DNA from: CAIVAT01 sp037128705
Lineage (GTDB): Bacteria; Bacteroidota; Bacteroidia; Bacteroidales; FEN-979
NCBI GenBank assembly: GCA_037128705.1
Contig: JBAXVX010000006.1
Location: forward strand, 1 to 64,000
Length of the DNA stretch: 64,000 nucleotides
Direction: 5' to 3'
Shown one piece after another: positions 42,183 to 51,487 of the stretch (position 1 is its first letter; each line of letters opens with the position of its first letter). Position numbers and translations under genes: made by a program. The notes beneath the pieces are model-generated. The model was not told where the DNA came from, searched no databases, and was given only the letters and a program-made list of their open reading frames with translations.

Positions 42183-43829
42183 ATGTTTAAAGGACATCCT
42201 AAAGGACTTTATGTAGCTTTTTTCGCCAACATGGGGGAACGGTTCGGCTTCTACACCATGATGGCAATCCTGGTACTTTTCCTCCAGGCTAAGTTTAATC
42301 TGACGGCTGAAAATGCCGGTTACATTTATGCTATATTTTATTTTTCAATTTATGCGATGGCATTATTGGGTGGTTTTCTTGCCGACCGGTTGCAAAATTA
42401 CAGAGGGACGATCATGGTCGGACAGGTCGTAATGTTCATGGGGTATATTTTAATGGCTGTTCCCGGGATGGGTCTACCATTCACGCTGGTTGGTCTTTTA
42501 ACAATTGCATTGGGAAATGGTTTGTTCAAAGGGAACCTGCAGGCATTGGTCGGACAGATGTATGATAATGAAAAATACGGTAAGCTAAGGGATTCAGCAT
42601 ACAGTGTATTTTACATGGGGATCAACATCGGGGCGTTTTTTGCACCCAGCGCTGCCAGTGGAGTAAGAAGCTGGTGGCTTCACTCTCATGGCTTTAATTA
42701 TGATCCTGACCTGCCTGCACTTTGTCACCGTATGATGGGTGGTACATTAACCGATACTTCCAAACTTCAGGAATTGGCAAACAAGGCCACAACGTCCGGC
42801 ACTCCGGTTGCAGACCTGACCTCTTTTGCAAATGAGTATGTCCAGGTTTTTTCTACCGGGTACAATTATGCCTTCGGGGTTGCAGCCATTGCAATGATCA
42901 TTTCACTGGTCATTTACCTGATCTTCAAGAGTCATTTACCTGACAGGAAGGCCATGGTTAAACAGGATGCTTCAATCATCCAGATGCCGTGGGCTGAAGA
43001 AAAGAAACGCCTTATCGCACTTGGGCTGGTTTTTATTGTCTGCATTTTCTTCTGGATGTCATTTCACCAGAATGGATTGACCCTCACTCTTTTTGCCCGT
43101 GATTATACTGATAAACAGGTAGGGCCTCTTACTTATATCTTTTTCTATTTACCTGCTTTTCTATCCCTCATCGGAGCCATTTTTGGCTTTATGATGATTA
43201 CCAAAAAAGAGGTAAAGAAAATGACACGCTTTTTAGGTGGGGCTCTTCTCATTGCCGGGGCAGGATTACTCTATTATTTCTATTCTACCTTTACCCTTGA
43301 AAACACAATTGAACCTGAGATCTTTCAACAGTTCAACCCCATCATGATTGTATTCCTGACGCCTGTTGTTGTAGGCTTGTTTGCCTTTTTACGCAAACGG
43401 AATATCGAGCCTTCCAGCCCGCGGAAAATCGGAATCGGAATGATCCTGGCTGCTACTGGCTTCATGGTCATCATGTTCATCTCTTTTGGGTTGATTTCCC
43501 CGGCGCAATTACATGGAGATCCGTCTCCTGACAGGGTTTCACCATACTGGCTCATCAGTACTTACATGGTTCTCACCTTTGCCGAGCTTTTCCTGAGTCC
43601 GATGGGTCTCTCGTTTGTATCAAAGGTAGCGCCACCAAGATTCCAGGGGCTGATGCAGGGCGGATGGCTTGCCGCGACGGCTGTTGGCAACTCATTTCTT
43701 TTCATAGGTTCAATGGCCTATTCCAGACTGGAATTATGGCAGGCCTGGCTTATCTTTGTGGTATGTTGCCTGTTGGCTGCCGGATTCATCTTCTCTATCA
43801 TGAAAAGGCTTGAGGCTGTTACAAAATAG
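42183..43829 (+). CDS. POT-family (peptide) MFS transporter with variant ExxER motif
   Basis: The 548-residue membrane protein has about 12-14 helices and belongs to the proton-dependent oligopeptide transporter family (FFANMGERFGFYTM at helix 1; GGFLADR; FYMGINIGAFFAP). In classical POTs helix 1 carries ExxERFxYY, whose two glutamates take part in proton coupling; here the first is Asn (NMGER) while the second Glu and Arg remain. Substrate and coupling are therefore uncertain. It stands alone, with its own promoter and a strong terminator. Confidence 0.88.
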   Translation: MFKGHPKGLYVAFFANMGERFGFYTMMAILVLFLQAKFNLTAENAGYIYAIFYFSIYAMALLGGFLADRLQNYRGTIMVGQVVMFMGYILMAVPGMGLPFTLVGLLTIALGNGLFKGNLQALVGQMYDNEKYGKLRDSAYSVFYMGINIGAFFAPSAASGVRSWWLHSHGFNYDPDLPALCHRMMGGTLTDTSKLQELANKATTSGTPVADLTSFANEYVQVFSTGYNYAFGVAAIAMIISLVIYLIFKSHLPDRKAMVKQDASIIQMPWAEEKKRLIALGLVFIVCIFFWMSFHQNGLTLTLFARDYTDKQVGPLTYIFFYLPAFLSLIGAIFGFMMITKKEVKKMTRFLGGALLIAGAGLLYYFYSTFTLENTIEPEIFQQFNPIMIVFLTPVVVGLFAFLRKRNIEPSSPRKIGIGMILAATGFMVIMFISFGLISPAQLHGDPSPDRVSPYWLISTYMVLTFAELFLSPMGLSFVSKVAPPRFQGLMQGGWLAATAVGNSFLFIGSMAYSRLELWQAWLIFVVCCLLAAGFIFSIMKRLEAVTK

Positions 43830-43849
43830 AGACCTGACCTATTCCTTGT

Positions 43850-43857
43850 TATCTTTG
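43850..43857 (+). promoter_or_regulatory. -7-like box in front of the radical SAM gene
   Basis: TATCTTTG matches TAnnTTTG and ends right where the terminator hairpin of the transporter gene begins. If used, the hairpin lies at the 5' end of the radical SAM mRNA. No -33 box is seen, so it may be chance. Confidence 0.3.
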
Positions 43858-43891
43858 TCCGGCGAAGCGAATCCTTCGCCGGATTTTTTTT
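43858..43891 (+). terminator. Rho-independent terminator after the POT transporter
   Basis: TCCGGCGAAG (43858-43867) pairs with CTTCGCCGGA (43874-43883) over a 6-nt loop, followed by eight T. It ends one base before the next start codon. Confidence 0.9.
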
Positions 43892-43892
43892 A

Positions 43893-44867
43893 ATGTCGCA
43901 TAACAAAAACAGGATTTTGAGTAACGAACATTATCCCTGGGGGCATAACCGGAGGTTTAACTCCTATACCGAGCACATCCGGAAGACCTTTGGAGGAAGG
44001 ATGCAGAAGGTGGTGGTGGACGCAGGATTTACCTGCCCGAACCGCGACGGGACCAAATCAACCGGCGGATGTACCTACTGCAACAATGATGCATTTAATC
44101 CATCTTATTGCAGCCCTGTTGAACCATTGCCCCTGCAGATTGAAAAGGGGATCCTGTTTCACCAGGTTCGTTACCGGAAGGCTACAAAATACCTGGTATA
44201 TTTCCAGCCATACAGCAACACCTATGCACCGTTGCCTAAATTAAAGGCGCTTTATGAAGAGGCGCTTGAGTACCCGGGCGTGGCCGGACTGGTCATTGGC
44301 ACCCGTCCCGACTGTATGGATGATGAAAAGCTAAGGTATCTTCAGGAATTATCAGAAAAAGCATATATCCAGGTAGAATACGGAGTAGAATCGTGCTTCG
44401 ACAACACCCTTGAAAGGATCAACCGGCAGCATGGATTTGCACTGAGCAAAGAGATCATCCTGAAGACACATGACCTCGGAATAAAAACCGGTGCACATTT
44501 CATATTCGGGCTTCCGGGGGAGACGGAGGCTGACATGTTATCCTATGCCGGCCTTATCTCCGGATTACCCCTTGATTCAGTAAAATTTCACCAGCTGCAA
44601 ATCGTAAAGGGGACCCATATGGAGGAGGAATTCAACGAGAAGCCCGGTGATTTTTTCCAATTCTCACTCCGGGATTATATCGAATTTATTGTCAGGTTTA
44701 CTGAGCGGCTCAACCCAAACATCGTGATAGAAAGGTTTTCGGGGGAGGTTCCTCCGCGATTCCTGCATCACAGTTCATGGGCACTGATTCGATATGATGC
44801 AGTGCTGCGGCTGATTGAAAAGGAGCTTGAAAAACAAGATACCTGGCAGGGGAAATACTATATGTGA
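43893..44867 (+). CDS. Radical SAM protein, TIGR01212/YhcC-YtqA family
   Basis: The 324-residue protein has the unusual [4Fe-4S] motif C-x11-C-x2-C (Cys48, Cys60, Cys63; CPNRDGTKSTGGCTYC) of the YhcC/YtqA family. Further conserved segments are IGTRPDCMDDEKL, QVEYGVESCFDNTLERINR and HFIFGLPGETEADML, as in the B12-independent Elp3/MiaB-like group. From memory, some members have been linked to tRNA modification. Its substrate here is unknown. Its 3' end overlaps the converging GPP34 gene by 10 nt. Confidence 0.9.
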   Translation: MSHNKNRILSNEHYPWGHNRRFNSYTEHIRKTFGGRMQKVVVDAGFTCPNRDGTKSTGGCTYCNNDAFNPSYCSPVEPLPLQIEKGILFHQVRYRKATKYLVYFQPYSNTYAPLPKLKALYEEALEYPGVAGLVIGTRPDCMDDEKLRYLQELSEKAYIQVEYGVESCFDNTLERINRQHGFALSKEIILKTHDLGIKTGAHFIFGLPGETEADMLSYAGLISGLPLDSVKFHQLQIVKGTHMEEEFNEKPGDFFQFSLRDYIEFIVRFTERLNPNIVIERFSGEVPPRFLHHSSWALIRYDAVLRLIEKELEKQDTWQGKYYM

Positions 44868-45544
44868 ATCGAAACGTTCGAAGCCATTATGGCCCGTGAA
44901 ATGGCTGATTGCAACAATTTAATGATTGCTTCCGATTCGGTATTCGGGGTTTTGAACTGGGTGATTTCATTTATTTTCCCCCGCATCTTCAGGTAGTGAA
45001 TATAGCCCCCGAAATTTTTCCTGACCATTTTGCAATTATTCATTACAACCAGGAGCATGATGTCATGATCGGAGAGCACTTTATCGGAAACGATGTTTTC
45101 ATAAATCTCTTCCTGAAGTTTCCGTTTCAGTTCAAGATTCACCAAAGGGAATTTTGTCTGGTAAAAAACAATCATCAGGCTGTATTCTTCTCTGGTGATT
45201 ACATTTTCGTTGATCAGTTGCTTTAAAATCGTTTTACGGAGCAAGAGTTTTTTATATACAATGCGCTGGATCCATGATCGGAGACTGCGTTGTTTTTTTG
45301 CAGATTTGATCAGGTTCAATACCCGGTCAAGCACCACATTATCAGTCGATTTCGGATTGGACACATAGACTTCATCATTCTGGAATCCGATTCGCTCCAG
45401 TTTATACAATTCAAACAGAATGGCCCCAACCAATCCGAACTTGATCTTATGTTCAGAAGACCCGAACCATCCCTTATCATCCAGTGCAAGTAAAACTATC
45501 TTCTGAAGAAAGGTCAGTTCCATATTTTTTTCTGGCTTAGTCAT
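44858..45544 (-). CDS. GPP34 (GOLPH3-like) family protein
   Basis: The 228-residue protein has the GPP34 pattern: ELTFLQKIVLLALDDKGWF at the start, GLVGAILFELYKLERIGF, and long helices ending in QSAISRAIMASNVSIHI. Eukaryotic GPP34/GOLPH3 binds phosphatidylinositol 4-phosphate on Golgi membranes; bacterial members have unknown ligands. There is no signal peptide. It lies just downstream of pstB on the same strand, but separated by 61 nt. ATG codons at 45544 and 45523 are both possible starts. Confidence 0.78.
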   Translation of the reverse strand: MTKPEKNMELTFLQKIVLLALDDKGWFGSSEHKIKFGLVGAILFELYKLERIGFQNDEVYVSNPKSTDNVVLDRVLNLIKSAKKQRSLRSWIQRIVYKKLLLRKTILKQLINENVITREEYSLMIVFYQTKFPLVNLELKRKLQEEIYENIVSDKVLSDHDIMLLVVMNNCKMVRKNFGGYIHYLKMRGKINEITQFKTPNTESEAIIKLLQSAISRAIMASNVSIHI

Positions 45545-45605
45545 TTAATATATGAGGAATTATTTCCAGCCGATAAAAATAATTAAAATTTCACTGTAAA
45601 ATCAA

Positions 45606-46379
45606 CTAATTAAATGTTCCGCCCAGGTAAAGTTTTGTTTTTTCCATCTTTGGATTTTCAAACACCTCCTCCACGGTTCCTTGTTCAACAACATCACCAA
45701 GATACATAAATACAACATTATCGGCAATCCGTTTCGCCTGCCGTAAAACGTGGGTGACCAATACAATCGTATATTCACTTTTCAGCCTGATAAAGGTCTC
45801 TTCAATGAACTGGCTGGAAATCGGGTCAAGGGCAGAAGTTGGCTCATCTGCCAGGATTATTTCAGGGTTAACGGCTAAACCACGCGCCAGGCAAAGGCGC
45901 TGTTGCTGGCCAATGGAAAGTCGCGATGCAGGTTCACGAAGCCGGTTTCTGATCTCATCCCATAAATTAGCCTGCTGAAGATAATGCATGACCAGTTTAT
46001 GCGTCTCCCTCCGGCCTTTTATTCCCCTGAGCTTCAAGGCATAGGCAATGTTGTTGTAGATGGTCATCGGAAGTGGATAGGGACGCTGTGATAGCAATCC
46101 CATTTGCTGACGAAGTTTATAGATATCCTCCTTTGCAGCAAGGATATTGTTATCGTCGATCATGATCTGCCCGTTTACCTTCAGCTCGGGGTAGAGGTCA
46201 GTCAGCCGGTTAAGACATTTCAGGAGGGTTGTTTTTCCGCATCCGGAAGGCCCCAGAATGACCGTAATTTTATTCTTCGGAATATCGATGTTGATATCCC
46301 GGAGAATCTGGGTTTTGCCCGCAAAGACATTCAGATTCCTGATCTCTATTTTTGGTTTATGATCCATCCCAGATTCCAA
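45606..46379 (-). CDS. pstB: Phosphate ABC transporter ATP-binding protein
   Basis: The 257-residue ATPase powers phosphate uptake. It shows Walker A GPSGCGKT (43-50), the PstB-type signature LSIGQQQRLCLARGLA, Walker B ILADEPTSALDP and the switch His in LVTHVLRQA. It is last of the pstSCAB set, directly adjoining pstA. The common next gene, phoU, is absent; a GPP34 gene follows instead. Confidence 0.96.
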   Translation of the reverse strand: MESGMDHKPKIEIRNLNVFAGKTQILRDINIDIPKNKITVILGPSGCGKTTLLKCLNRLTDLYPELKVNGQIMIDDNNILAAKEDIYKLRQQMGLLSQRPYPLPMTIYNNIAYALKLRGIKGRRETHKLVMHYLQQANLWDEIRNRLREPASRLSIGQQQRLCLARGLAVNPEIILADEPTSALDPISSQFIEETFIRLKSEYTIVLVTHVLRQAKRIADNVVFMYLGDVVEQGTVEEVFENPKMEKTKLYLGGTFN

Positions 46380-47237
46380 CTAAAAATTAATTTTTGTTTT
46401 ATGATATCGCTTGCCTATCCCCCGTGAAAACAAACTTACGATTAATATAATTAATGTCAGCACCAATGCGGAGGCATACGCCCGGTTTTGAACTTCCGGC
46501 ACCGGTGAGGAGAGTTGAAAAAAGATTGACAAAGGCAGGGTGGCTACCGGTTCCAGCAAACCATTGGGCAGGTGATCGGTATAACCGGCGGTGAATAATA
46601 CAGCAGCGGCATCGCCGATTCCGCGGCCAAAAGAGAGTAACACTGCCGTGATGATCCCTGAAATCGACTGTCGTGTAAAAATTTTAAACGCGATTTCCGA
46701 TTTATTTGACCCCAGCGAATAGGCAGCCTCTTGCAATCCGATCGGCACCGTTCGCAGGATTTCATCCATCGAGCGGATCATGATGGGGAGGATGAACAAG
46801 GTAACCGTGAGGATTCCAGCCAGCAGGGATGTTTGCAATCCAAAGAAGATCATCAGTGAAAATCCAAAGGCACCATACACGATTGAAGGGATTCCCCAAA
46901 CCAGATCGAGCAGAAACCGGATCACGTCGACTACTTTTTTATGCCGGATCAGAAAGACATTCAGGTACAGCGCCACGGGCAGCCCGATGATGAAGGCCAG
47001 CACGGTGGCTCCCGAGGCGAGTGCCAATGAACCCAGGATGGCATTCAGAATACCTCCACCCTTTCCGTAATAATACCCCCCCTGCGGAATCTGCGTCAGC
47101 ATCTCCCAGGAAATGGAGCGCAGCCCCTTTTCAAAAATGCTGTAGATGATGATCGCAAGAATGGCAAGGATGAAGTAGGTCGAAAAGATCATCAACGACT
47201 TGAAAATATTTTCTTCTATTTTCTGTCCTCTGGTCAA
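46380..47237 (-). CDS. pstA: Phosphate ABC transporter permease
   Basis: The 285-residue inner-membrane permease has six predicted helices and the BPD_transp motif (EAAYSLGSNKSEIAFKIFTRQ... ending at the GIITAVLLSFGRGIGDAAA loop). It pairs with PstC to form the channel. It abuts pstB without a gap and follows pstC by 3 nt. Confidence 0.95.
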   Translation of the reverse strand: MTRGQKIEENIFKSLMIFSTYFILAILAIIIYSIFEKGLRSISWEMLTQIPQGGYYYGKGGGILNAILGSLALASGATVLAFIIGLPVALYLNVFLIRHKKVVDVIRFLLDLVWGIPSIVYGAFGFSLMIFFGLQTSLLAGILTVTLFILPIMIRSMDEILRTVPIGLQEAAYSLGSNKSEIAFKIFTRQSISGIITAVLLSFGRGIGDAAAVLFTAGYTDHLPNGLLEPVATLPLSIFFQLSSPVPEVQNRAYASALVLTLIILIVSLFSRGIGKRYHKTKINF

Positions 47238-47240
47238 CGG

Positions 47241-48131
47241 TTAATATTTATTATATCTGACAATAAAAAAATGCATCACCAGGTTAAAAAAAAGTGAAAC
47301 CGCCAGCAGTAAAAGCGCTGCAAACATCAGGGCCGAATCGTACTTCGGGATGGAAAGCATTTCACCGTAATTGTTGGCAATGAGGGCCGGCAAGGTATAG
47401 CCCGGATCAAAAACACTTTTTGGAAGCCGCACCACATTTCCCACCACCATTAAAACCGCCATGGTTTCGCCAAACGCCCTCGCCAATCCAAACCCGAAGG
47501 CTGCGATGATACCCGGGAGTGCTTTTTTCACCAACACGTGTTTGATCGTTTGCCATTGTGTCGCACCCAGCGACAGGGTTGCCTCTTTCAATTCCATGGG
47601 GATGGCCCTGAAAATCTCAATGAGGATATTCAAAACAAAGGGAATGATCATGATGGAAAGGACAAATGATGCAGCAAGAATGCTGTATCCCATGGTATGA
47701 ACCCCCATCCAGGGACCGAGATACCGTGAAATAAAGGGAACGATCACCAGGATGCCCCATAGTCCGTAAACCACTGAGGGAATGCCGGCGAGAATATCGA
47801 TGGCCGGATGCATGATCCGGAGAAAAGCTTTCCTGGTATATTGAGTGACATAGATGGCTGTCAGCAGACAAACAGGTGCCGTTATGAGCATCGCCAGGAG
47901 GGTTACCCAAACCGACCCGACAATGAAGGGATAAAATCCGAATTGCCCGCTGGCAGGTTTCCAGGTTTTTGAAAAAATCAGGTCAACCAGCGAATAGTCA
48001 TGAATAAGCAGAAAAGATTTGAAGTATAGACCAATGAAAAGGAGAAACGGCAAAAATGCGACCAGCAGCAAACTGATGATCATCCACGTATAGTTCACAG
48101 CATGGCGCTGTTCGCGGTTGAGAAGGTACAT
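47241..48131 (-). CDS. pstC: Phosphate ABC transporter permease
   Basis: The 296-residue inner-membrane permease has about six helices (first about 18-38) and the permease motif EATLSLGATQWQTIKHVLVKK followed by GFGLARAFGETMAVLMVVGN, which is typical of PstC. It follows pstS with a 1-nt gap. Confidence 0.95.
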   Translation of the reverse strand: MYLLNREQRHAVNYTWMIISLLLVAFLPFLLFIGLYFKSFLLIHDYSLVDLIFSKTWKPASGQFGFYPFIVGSVWVTLLAMLITAPVCLLTAIYVTQYTRKAFLRIMHPAIDILAGIPSVVYGLWGILVIVPFISRYLGPWMGVHTMGYSILAASFVLSIMIIPFVLNILIEIFRAIPMELKEATLSLGATQWQTIKHVLVKKALPGIIAAFGFGLARAFGETMAVLMVVGNVVRLPKSVFDPGYTLPALIANNYGEMLSIPKYDSALMFAALLLLAVSLFFNLVMHFFIVRYNKY

Positions 48132-48132
48132 T

Positions 48133-49119
48133 TCAGTTCAACTTTTTCAGTTCCGTTTCTACCTGCTCCGGCTTGATGGTCACGTAACCGGCTTCAGTAA
48201 CAAATTTCTGTCCATCAGAGAGAACCCACTTCAGGAATGTTTTTACCAGGCTGCTGGAGGGCTTCCCACCGGAAACATAATACAGGTCACGGGCAGGCGG
48301 TGAGGGATATTTCCCATCATTGATGGCTTTTAAAACATCGTCCATATTTCCGTAAAAATTTTCATCCGCATCTATCAAGCCATTTTCATTGAGGTCGATG
48401 GGAATAACATCGAGCCCCTGGTAAATTTTCCTGGATTGCATTTCATAAATAAAACCAATGTTGTTAAAACCAATCCCTTCAACATTTCTCCTTACCGCAT
48501 CAGCCACACCCGGGTCGCCATTGACGCCCAAACCCAGCAAATCCTCCTGCTTCTTGTTGTTCAGATATTTGGCCCACATGTCGGCAGCGCCGCAGGCATC
48601 TGAACGTGTGAATGGCTGAAGTTCGACCTTTGAGTTGCCTCCGGTAGCCTGTCCCCAGGTTTTTATCTTCCCCGAAATAAAAATATCGAAAAATTTCTGC
48701 CTGGTCAATCCCTTTTTCTTCAGATCGGCCAGCACGGGGTTATTGGCATTGATGGTCGGAATTACGGCATCTTTTGCTACGGCAATCCACCAGGCTCCCC
48801 TGCCCTGTTCTTCCGGGCTTACAGCTCTGGAGTACATTCCTAAATCAACCATTTTTGAAAGGGCATCGGTCATGCCTTTCCCTGCTCCCCCGGCAGATAC
48901 ATTCACCGTGACCCGGGGATGAAGTTTCTGAAACTCTTCAGCCCATTTTACCGTGAGGGGATAAAGTGCAAAGGCCCCCGAAATGGTTATTTTTCCCTTA
49001 AGGGAGTCATTTGCCGATGCCCCATTGGTATTTGCCTGCTGATTGCAGGAAGAGAGGAATGCAGCCAATGCCAATACCGAAATGAAAAAGCTAATAAAAA
49101 TGGGATTCTTCAACTTCAT
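48133..49119 (-). CDS. pstS: Phosphate-binding lipoprotein of the Pst transporter
   Basis: The 328-residue protein begins at ATG 49119 with a clear lipoprotein signal (lipobox LSSC, Cys25). The mature part has PstS/PBP-like-2 features: GKITISGAFALYPLTVKWAEEF, SAGGAGKGMTDAL, a TRSDACGAADMWAKYL segment and a late KFVTEAGYVTIKPEQ. It captures phosphate at the outer face of the inner membrane. The frame is open upstream to 49260 but that part lies inside moxR. It follows moxR by 4 nt. Confidence 0.93.
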   Translation of the reverse strand: MKLKNPIFISFFISVLALAAFLSSCNQQANTNGASANDSLKGKITISGAFALYPLTVKWAEEFQKLHPRVTVNVSAGGAGKGMTDALSKMVDLGMYSRAVSPEEQGRGAWWIAVAKDAVIPTINANNPVLADLKKKGLTRQKFFDIFISGKIKTWGQATGGNSKVELQPFTRSDACGAADMWAKYLNNKKQEDLLGLGVNGDPGVADAVRRNVEGIGFNNIGFIYEMQSRKIYQGLDVIPIDLNENGLIDADENFYGNMDDVLKAINDGKYPSPPARDLYYVSGGKPSSSLVKTFLKWVLSDGQKFVTEAGYVTIKPEQVETELKKLN

Positions 49120-49123
49120 AGGC

Positions 49124-50089
49124 TCATGACAAAAGGTGCTTGACGATATCTTCCACCCTGATTCCCTCTGCTTCCGCCTTATAATTTCGTACAATCCTGT
49201 GACGGAGCACGGAGGTTGCGACAGCTTTGACATCCTCGATATCGGGTGAATATTTTCCATTCAGCACGGCATGGCATTTTGCACCGAGAATCAGGTATTG
49301 AGAAGCTCTTGGTCCCGCGCCCCAGGTAAGGTACTCATTGGCCCAACTGTTTGCGTTCTTCGTTTTGGGGCGTGTCATCGAAACCAGCTGCACTGCATAT
49401 TGGAAAACATTATCCGGAACAGGAATTTTGCGCACCAGGTTTTGAAAAAAAAGAATCTCATCAGCGAGGAGAACCACAGAAGGAGTGACGGACTTGTCGG
49501 TGGTCGTTGCTTTTACAATAAGAATTTCCTCTTCGAAGGAGGGATAATCGAGCCAGATATTGAACATAAACCGATCGAGTTGCGCTTCAGGCAAAGGGTA
49601 AGTGCCCTCCTGTTCGATTGGATTTTGGGTGGCCAGGACGAAAAAAGGTTCATCGAGATGGTAACTGGTCCCGGCAACTGTTACGGCCTTTTCCTGCATG
49701 GCCTCCAGAAGGGCCGACTGAGTTTTTGGTGGCGTCCGGTTGATCTCATCAGCCAGGATGATGTTGGCGAACACCGGGCCCTTGATGAAACGAAAATGAC
49801 GGGATTCATCCAGGATTTCGGTACCGATGATATCGGAGGGCATCAGGTCGGGGGTAAACTGAATACGGTTGTAACTCAGGCCGAGGGCCTTCGACAACGT
49901 ATTAACCATCATGGTTTTTGCCAATCCGGGAACCCCGACCAACAGGCAATGTCCTTTACAAAAGATGGCTATAAGCAGGTTCATGACTACTTCATCCTGC
50001 CCGATGATTACCTTTGATATTTCTGCTTTTAATAGATGATATTTGTTTACAAGTGCATCAACTGCTTCAACGTCCGAAGAAAACTGCAT
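49124..50089 (-). CDS. MoxR-family AAA+ ATPase
   Basis: The 321-residue ATPase has the MoxR Walker A GVPGLAKT (52-59), Walker B ILADEINRTPPKTQSALLEAMQE (split around residues 110-132) and sensor motifs (ATQNPIEQEGTYPLPEAQLDRF). MoxR proteins act as chaperones that activate or insert cofactors into partner proteins, usually with von Willebrand A-domain proteins encoded nearby. No such gene is present here. It is placed between a SurA-like foldase and pstS. Confidence 0.93.
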   Translation of the reverse strand: MQFSSDVEAVDALVNKYHLLKAEISKVIIGQDEVVMNLLIAIFCKGHCLLVGVPGLAKTMMVNTLSKALGLSYNRIQFTPDLMPSDIIGTEILDESRHFRFIKGPVFANIILADEINRTPPKTQSALLEAMQEKAVTVAGTSYHLDEPFFVLATQNPIEQEGTYPLPEAQLDRFMFNIWLDYPSFEEEILIVKATTTDKSVTPSVVLLADEILFFQNLVRKIPVPDNVFQYAVQLVSMTRPKTKNANSWANEYLTWGAGPRASQYLILGAKCHAVLNGKYSPDIEDVKAVATSVLRHRIVRNYKAEAEGIRVEDIVKHLLS

Positions 50090-50100
50090 GATGGTTCGAT

Positions 50101-51459
50101 TTAATTTTTAATCCATTTCCGCTGGAAGGGACAATTGCGATAATCGCCAAGGATCGAAATAAAGGTCGTATTCATTTTAGTGGTAATCCACGCATTAATT
50201 ACGTCCATCTTTTTCCTGTCCAGTGCGATCATCTGGATACGTGAATAATCTTCTTCCAGATTTGCCTTATGGGGATTGGTCCTCGATTTCAAATAATAGA
50301 TGCGATAGTCCTGTTTGCCGCGTTCGTTGGTCAGTATCGGAGTAGAGACTTCTCCCACTTTGAGTTTGTCTATAACAAAGAAAATTTTCGCATCAACCTG
50401 GCTGGACTCAAATTTACTATTCCCGCTTGCCTGGTTGATCATCAATCCTCCGCTCAACCTGGTTGGGTCATCCGAATATTTGATCACAGCCTGTTCATAG
50501 GTTATTTTCTTTTTTTCAATCAGCGATGCGACGCTGTCGAGGGAAAATTTCGCTTTGGCCAGGTTAACCGGTGAAACTTTAGGCTGGAGAAGAATGTGGC
50601 GTACATTGATATATTCACCCCGGCGCTCGACCATCTGGATCAGGTGAAATCCATCTTCTGTTTCCACAACATCGGAGATCTCACCAGGTTTAAGCTTGAA
50701 AGCTGCAGCTTCAAACTCAGGGCGCATTTCACCCCGTTTGAACATCCCCAGTTCCCCTCCCTGCTTTGAAGAGCCTGGATCTTCGGAGTACAGGACAGCA
50801 AGGGTGCTGAAATCATCACCCTTGGCAAACCTTTCTTTAAACCCCTTAAGTTTATCTTTCACTGCCTGTTTTTCTTCATCCCCAATGGAGGGTTGGCGCA
50901 CAATCATCCCGATCTCAAGTTCCGAGTTGACCAGTGGGATGCTGTCCTTGGGAAGTTTCCTGTAGAAAACTTTTACTTCAGCCGGGGTAATCGTCACATC
51001 CTTCGCAATTTTCTGCTGTTCCTGATCGGTCAGCATCGATTCCCTGATCACTTCTCGGAGTTCATTTTTAATCTCCAGCAACGATTTGCCAAAATGCTCT
51101 TCCAGCCGCTCAGGCGTTCCAGCCTGCGAGATAAAATAACGCATCCTGCGGTCCATTTCAAGTTCAACCTGATCGTCGGTCACTTTGATGCTGTCAACCT
51201 GTGCCTGGTGCAACAGAAGCTTTTGAAAAAGCAGGTTTTCAAAAATCTGGCATTTAAGTGTGGGTGCCGTCCCCTTTATATTTCCCTGACTACGAATCTG
51301 CATGTACTGGTTTTCAATATCAGAAATCAGGATCACATTCCCGCCGACGATCCCGACAATACCATCGACAATCGAATCCCTTGCTGACTGGGCATTCAAT
51401 GTTGAGGCGAAAAGTACCATCAGGGGAATGATGATGAATATTTTACAGAGGATTTTCAT
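50101..51459 (-). CDS. SurA-like periplasmic peptidyl-prolyl isomerase with two PpiC domains
   Basis: The 452-residue protein has a signal peptide (1-23) and a SurA N-terminal chaperone region (about 25-175). Two parvulin (PpiC) domains follow: about 178-278 (ELEIGMIVRQPSIGDEE, YSEDPGSSKQGGELGMFKRG, DGFHLIQMVE) and about 283-385 (YINVRHILLQPKV, YSDDPTRLSGGLM). It should assist outer-membrane protein folding. It is third of three such genes in tandem, with moxR 11 nt downstream. Confidence 0.92.
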   Translation of the reverse strand: MKILCKIFIIIPLMVLFASTLNAQSARDSIVDGIVGIVGGNVILISDIENQYMQIRSQGNIKGTAPTLKCQIFENLLFQKLLLHQAQVDSIKVTDDQVELEMDRRMRYFISQAGTPERLEEHFGKSLLEIKNELREVIRESMLTDQEQQKIAKDVTITPAEVKVFYRKLPKDSIPLVNSELEIGMIVRQPSIGDEEKQAVKDKLKGFKERFAKGDDFSTLAVLYSEDPGSSKQGGELGMFKRGEMRPEFEAAAFKLKPGEISDVVETEDGFHLIQMVERRGEYINVRHILLQPKVSPVNLAKAKFSLDSVASLIEKKKITYEQAVIKYSDDPTRLSGGLMINQASGNSKFESSQVDAKIFFVIDKLKVGEVSTPILTNERGKQDYRIYYLKSRTNPHKANLEEDYSRIQMIALDRKKMDVINAWITTKMNTTFISILGDYRNCPFQRKWIKN

Positions 51460-51487
51460 GACTGGGCATTTCGGGAATTAAATTCCA

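Noticed and set aside
48133..49260. Longer pstS start at 49260
   Set aside because: The extension runs inside moxR and would bury the lipoprotein signal, which starts cleanly at 49119.
49271..50017. Plus-strand open frame of 248 codons opposite moxR
   Set aside because: Shadow of the conserved moxR frame with no recognisable domain.
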